A stretch of 6,767 nucleotides of DNA from Alphaproteobacteria bacterium (GTDB lineage: Bacteria; Pseudomonadota; Alphaproteobacteria; Micropepsales; Micropepsaceae), in the NCBI GenBank assembly GCA_015654715.1, contig JAATGK010000018.1, forward strand, positions 1 to 6,767, written 5' to 3'. The translations under genes and the position numbers were made by a program. The notes beneath the pieces are model-generated. The model was not told the origin of the DNA and ran no database searches. It worked only from the letters and a program-made list of their open reading frames with translations. Positions 5,028 to 6,767 of this stretch are shown piece after piece (position 1 is the first letter of the stretch; every line of letters begins with the position of its first letter).

Positions 5028-5055
5028 TTGACCCCTCGGCTTTGCTGCGTATATT
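5028..5055 (+). promoter_or_regulatory. Sigma-70-type promoter of rplU–rpmA
   Basis: TTGACC (5028-5033) and TATATT (5050-5055) are separated by 16 nt, each matching five of six consensus bases. The C before TTGAC is typical of alphaproteobacterial housekeeping promoters. Transcription would start near 5061, giving a leader of roughly 55 nt before the rplU ATG. Confidence 0.8.
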
Positions 5056-5065
5056 GCGCCGCTCC

Positions 5066-5087
5066 CCAGGTAACCCCGGTTTCCTGG
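5066..5087 (+). promoter_or_regulatory. Hairpin in the rplU leader
   Basis: CCAGGTAACC (5066-5075) pairs with GGTTTCCTGG (5078-5087) with a single T-T mismatch, forming a nearly uninterrupted hairpin at the very 5' end of the predicted mRNA. Ribosomal-protein leaders often fold into structures recognised by the encoded protein or protecting the message; L21 autoregulation here is a hypothesis. Confidence 0.45.
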
Positions 5088-5115
5088 AAACCAATTTTAT
5101 TCAGGAACTTAGCTC

Positions 5116-5424
5116 ATGTTCGCGGTAGTCCGCACGGGCGGCAAACAATATAAGGTGGCTCAGGACGACGTCCTTTCCATCGAAAAGGTCGCAGGCGATG
5201 TCGGCGCCGAACTGAAACTTGGCGAAGTCCTGGTCATCGGCGGCGAAACCGTCAAGACCGGCGCTCCGCTGGTTGAAGGCGCCTCGGTCACAGCCGAAAT
5301 CCTCCGTCAAGGTAAGGGCGAGAAGGTTATTGCCTTCAAGAAGAAGCGGCGCAAAAACACCCACCGCAAGCGCGGTAAACGCCAGTCCTTCACCGAAATC
5401 AAGATCACGGCCATCACGGCTTAA
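5116..5424 (+). CDS. rplU: 50S ribosomal protein L21
   Basis: The 102-residue length is usual for L21, a 23S-rRNA-binding protein of the large subunit. The start MFAVVRTGGKQYKV and the block G-D-V-G-A-E-L-K-L-G-E-V are characteristic. A very basic stretch at residues 75-90 (KKKRRKNTHRKRGKRQ) followed by F-T-E-I-K-I is the rRNA-binding C-terminal part. AGGA (5103-5106) lies 9 nt before the ATG. It is transcribed from the strong promoter at 5028-5055 and followed 12 nt later by rpmA, the near-universal bacterial pairing. Nothing unusual is seen. Confidence 0.98.
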   Translation: MFAVVRTGGKQYKVAQDDVLSIEKVAGDVGAELKLGEVLVIGGETVKTGAPLVEGASVTAEILRQGKGEKVIAFKKKRRKNTHRKRGKRQSFTEIKITAITA

Positions 5425-5436
5425 GGGGAGACCACT

Positions 5437-5724
5437 ATGGCACATAAGAAAGCAGGCGGTTCCTCCCGCAACGGTCGCGACTCAGCCGGTCAGCGTTTGG
5501 GCGTCAAGATGTTCGGCGGCGAAGCCATTGCCGCCGGCAATGTCATCATTCGTCAGCGCGGCACCCAGTTCCATCCCGGCAAGAACGTCGGCATGGGCCG
5601 GGACCACACCCTTTTCGCGCTTTCGGACGGTCATGTGGCCTTCAAGAAGGGCTTCAAGCGCCGCACCTTCGTATCGGTCATGCCGGTGATGCCGGCAACG
5701 GCGACGAAGACGGCGGCGGAATAG
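5437..5724 (+). CDS. rpmA: 50S ribosomal protein L27
   Basis: A 95-residue L27, a large-subunit protein whose flexible N-terminal tail reaches the peptidyl-transferase centre. The protein begins [16 protein letters not shown] directly, so it has no Firmicutes-type cleavable N-terminal extension. The conserved blocks R-L-G-V-K-x-[15 protein letters not shown] and [11 protein letters not shown] follow in order. The C-terminal tail after KRRTFVSV is short and Ala/Thr-rich. A strong AAGGGGAG (5423-5430), overlapping the rplU stop, lies 6 nt upstream, fitting coupled expression with rplU. A terminator follows about 40 nt after the stop. Confidence 0.98.
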   Translation: MAHKKAGGSSRNGRDSAGQRLGVKMFGGEAIAAGNVIIRQRGTQFHPGKNVGMGRDHTLFALSDGHVAFKKGFKRRTFVSVMPVMPATATKTAAE

Positions 5725-5766
5725 GCGGCTGATATAGGCCGCCATAAATGGGCGGCTCATCGAAGC

Positions 5767-5796
5767 AAGGGAGATGGTCCGCCATCTCCCTTTTTT
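5767..5796 (+). terminator. Intrinsic terminator after rpmA
   Basis: GGGAGATGG (5769-5777) and CCATCTCCC (5782-5790) form a perfect 9-bp stem, 11 bp with the flanking AA/TT, closed by a TCCG loop and followed by six T residues (5791-5796). A smaller GGCGGC/GCCGCC hairpin (5724-5743) precedes it. This separates the ribosomal operon from the acetyltransferase–obgE unit. Confidence 0.92.
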
Positions 5797-5810
5797 GTTC
5801 CCTTGCGCCG

Positions 5811-5857
5811 GAGCGCTTCCCGAAAAGCGGGACCCGATTTTCGGACCAGAAGCGCGG
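5811..5857. repeat. Short palindromic intergenic element (REP-like)
   Basis: GCGCTTC (5813-5819) pairs with GAAGCGC (5849-5855), and between them the sequence reads CCCGAAAAGCGGGACCCGATTTTCGG. This matches, from memory, the 'cttcccgaaaag…ggg…gattttcgg…' palindromes present in very many copies in rhizobial and related alphaproteobacterial genomes. It sits between the rpmA terminator and the ribosome site of the acetyltransferase gene, so it occupies the position where that gene's promoter would be expected. Confidence 0.7.
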
Positions 5858-5876
5858 AAAAGTTTAGGGAATAGCC

Positions 5877-6464
5877 ATGTCCAGTCTTGAAACCGAACGA
5901 TTGTTGTTACGTCCCGCCAGCAGTGAGGATGCGTCCTTCTTCACCGCGGCCTTGGCCGATTACGACATCAGCCGGCAGCTTTCGAGCGTGCCGTATCCCT
6001 ATACGGAAGAAGACGCCGACAATTTCATCGCCACGGTGACCAACGCCCGCGCCATGGGAGAGGCCTGGGTGTTTACGGTCCTTTCGAAGGCCACCGCCAC
6101 GCCGGTCGGCTGCGTCGGCCTGCACATCAAGGACGGGCGCTACGAGATCGGCTACTGGTTCGCCAAGCCCTATTGGGGCCGCGGGTTTGCTACCGAGGCG
6201 GCACGGCGGGTGCTGGCGTTTGCTTTCGGCGTCGTCCGCGCCGATGCGGTTCAGGCCGGCTGGTTCCACGACAATATCGCGTCGGGCCGGGTCCTGGCCA
6301 AGCTGGGGTTCACCGCCACGCACGTCGAATCCTGGCCCAGCCGGGCGCGGGGCGAGAAGGTCCTGTGCAACCGAACCTTGTTGACGCGCGAGCTTTTCGG
6401 GCGAAAAAAGCCCCTTGAGGCGCCCGCTGTGCGACAATCGGAGTCCACGGCGCTCGCCACCTAA
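5877..6464 (+). CDS. GNAT family N-acetyltransferase (RimJ/RimL type)
   Basis: A 195-residue acetyl-CoA-dependent N-acetyltransferase. The N-terminal L-E-T-E-R-L-L-L-R-P is the typical RimJ/RimL opening. The acetyl-CoA pyrophosphate loop is Y99-W-G101-R-G103-F-A105-T-E, preceded by the strand Y-E-I-G-Y-W-F and followed by helix AARRVLAFAF. The late motif N-x-A-S-G-R-V-L-A-K-L-G-F is also standard. RimJ/RimL relatives acetylate N-termini of ribosomal proteins, but many act on small molecules, so the substrate is unknown. Placing a GNAT between rpmA and obgE is common in alphaproteobacteria. AGGGA (5866-5870) lies 6 nt before the ATG. About 25 C-terminal residues after FGRKKP look like a disordered extension. 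obgE begins 30 nt downstream, suggesting one transcript. Confidence 0.92.
   Translation: MSSLETERLLLRPASSEDASFFTAALADYDISRQLSSVPYPYTEEDADNFIATVTNARAMGEAWVFTVLSKATATPVGCVGLHIKDGRYEIGYWFAKPYWGRGFATEAARRVLAFAFGVVRADAVQAGWFHDNIASGRVLAKLGFTATHVESWPSRARGEKVLCNRTLLTRELFGRKKPLEAPAVRQSESTALAT

Positions 6465-6767
<303 letters not shown>

Overview
The window looks like a stretch of chromosome from a GC-rich alphaproteobacterium. The evidence is the run rplU–rpmA–GNAT acetyltransferase–obgE, which is a familiar alphaproteobacterial arrangement; the CTTGAC/TATATT-type promoter in front of rplU; a PAS_5-like protein; and three intergenic palindromic elements of the kind scattered through Hyphomicrobiales and related genomes. 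The genus cannot be fixed from the sequence alone.

Layout. Positions 1-128 (minus) hold the 5' end of a PAS-domain protein cut by the window edge. A mosaic palindromic repeat (212-304) separates it from a rhomboid intramembrane serine protease (305-1012, minus). On the plus strand, 1173-2207 encodes an unrecognised exported protein. It has a signal peptide, twelve uninterrupted hexapeptide repeats with an invariant lysine, an Ala/Ser/Trp low-complexity stretch and a cysteine-containing C-terminal domain. A second palindromic element (2216-2383) lies between it and an exported alpha/beta hydrolase of the glucuronoyl methylesterase (CE15-like) type (2536-3972), which probably acts on plant cell-wall material. 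That gene ends at a strong intrinsic terminator (4005-4040). The bases between its stop codon and the terminator encode, out of frame, a near copy of the C-terminal tail of the hexapeptide-repeat protein.

Positions 4158-4819 carry a compact toxin-first type II toxin–antitoxin operon: a HigB/RelE-like toxin overlapping a HigA-like HTH antitoxin, with an AT-rich inverted repeat upstream as a candidate operator. About 300 bp follow, of which only the last 90 (rplU promoter and a leader hairpin) can be interpreted. Then come rplU, rpmA, a strong terminator, a third palindromic element, a RimJ/RimL-type GNAT acetyltransferase and the start of the GTPase gene obgE, cut by the window end.

How the genes relate. 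The right end is housekeeping ribosome biology (L21, L27, Obg GTPase). The middle is accessory: two exported proteins and a toxin–antitoxin pair, punctuated by repeats. The hexapeptide-repeat protein is the best candidate for something undescribed. Its pattern suggests a regular beta-solenoid or fibre-like surface or secreted protein, but that is inference from sequence periodicity only.
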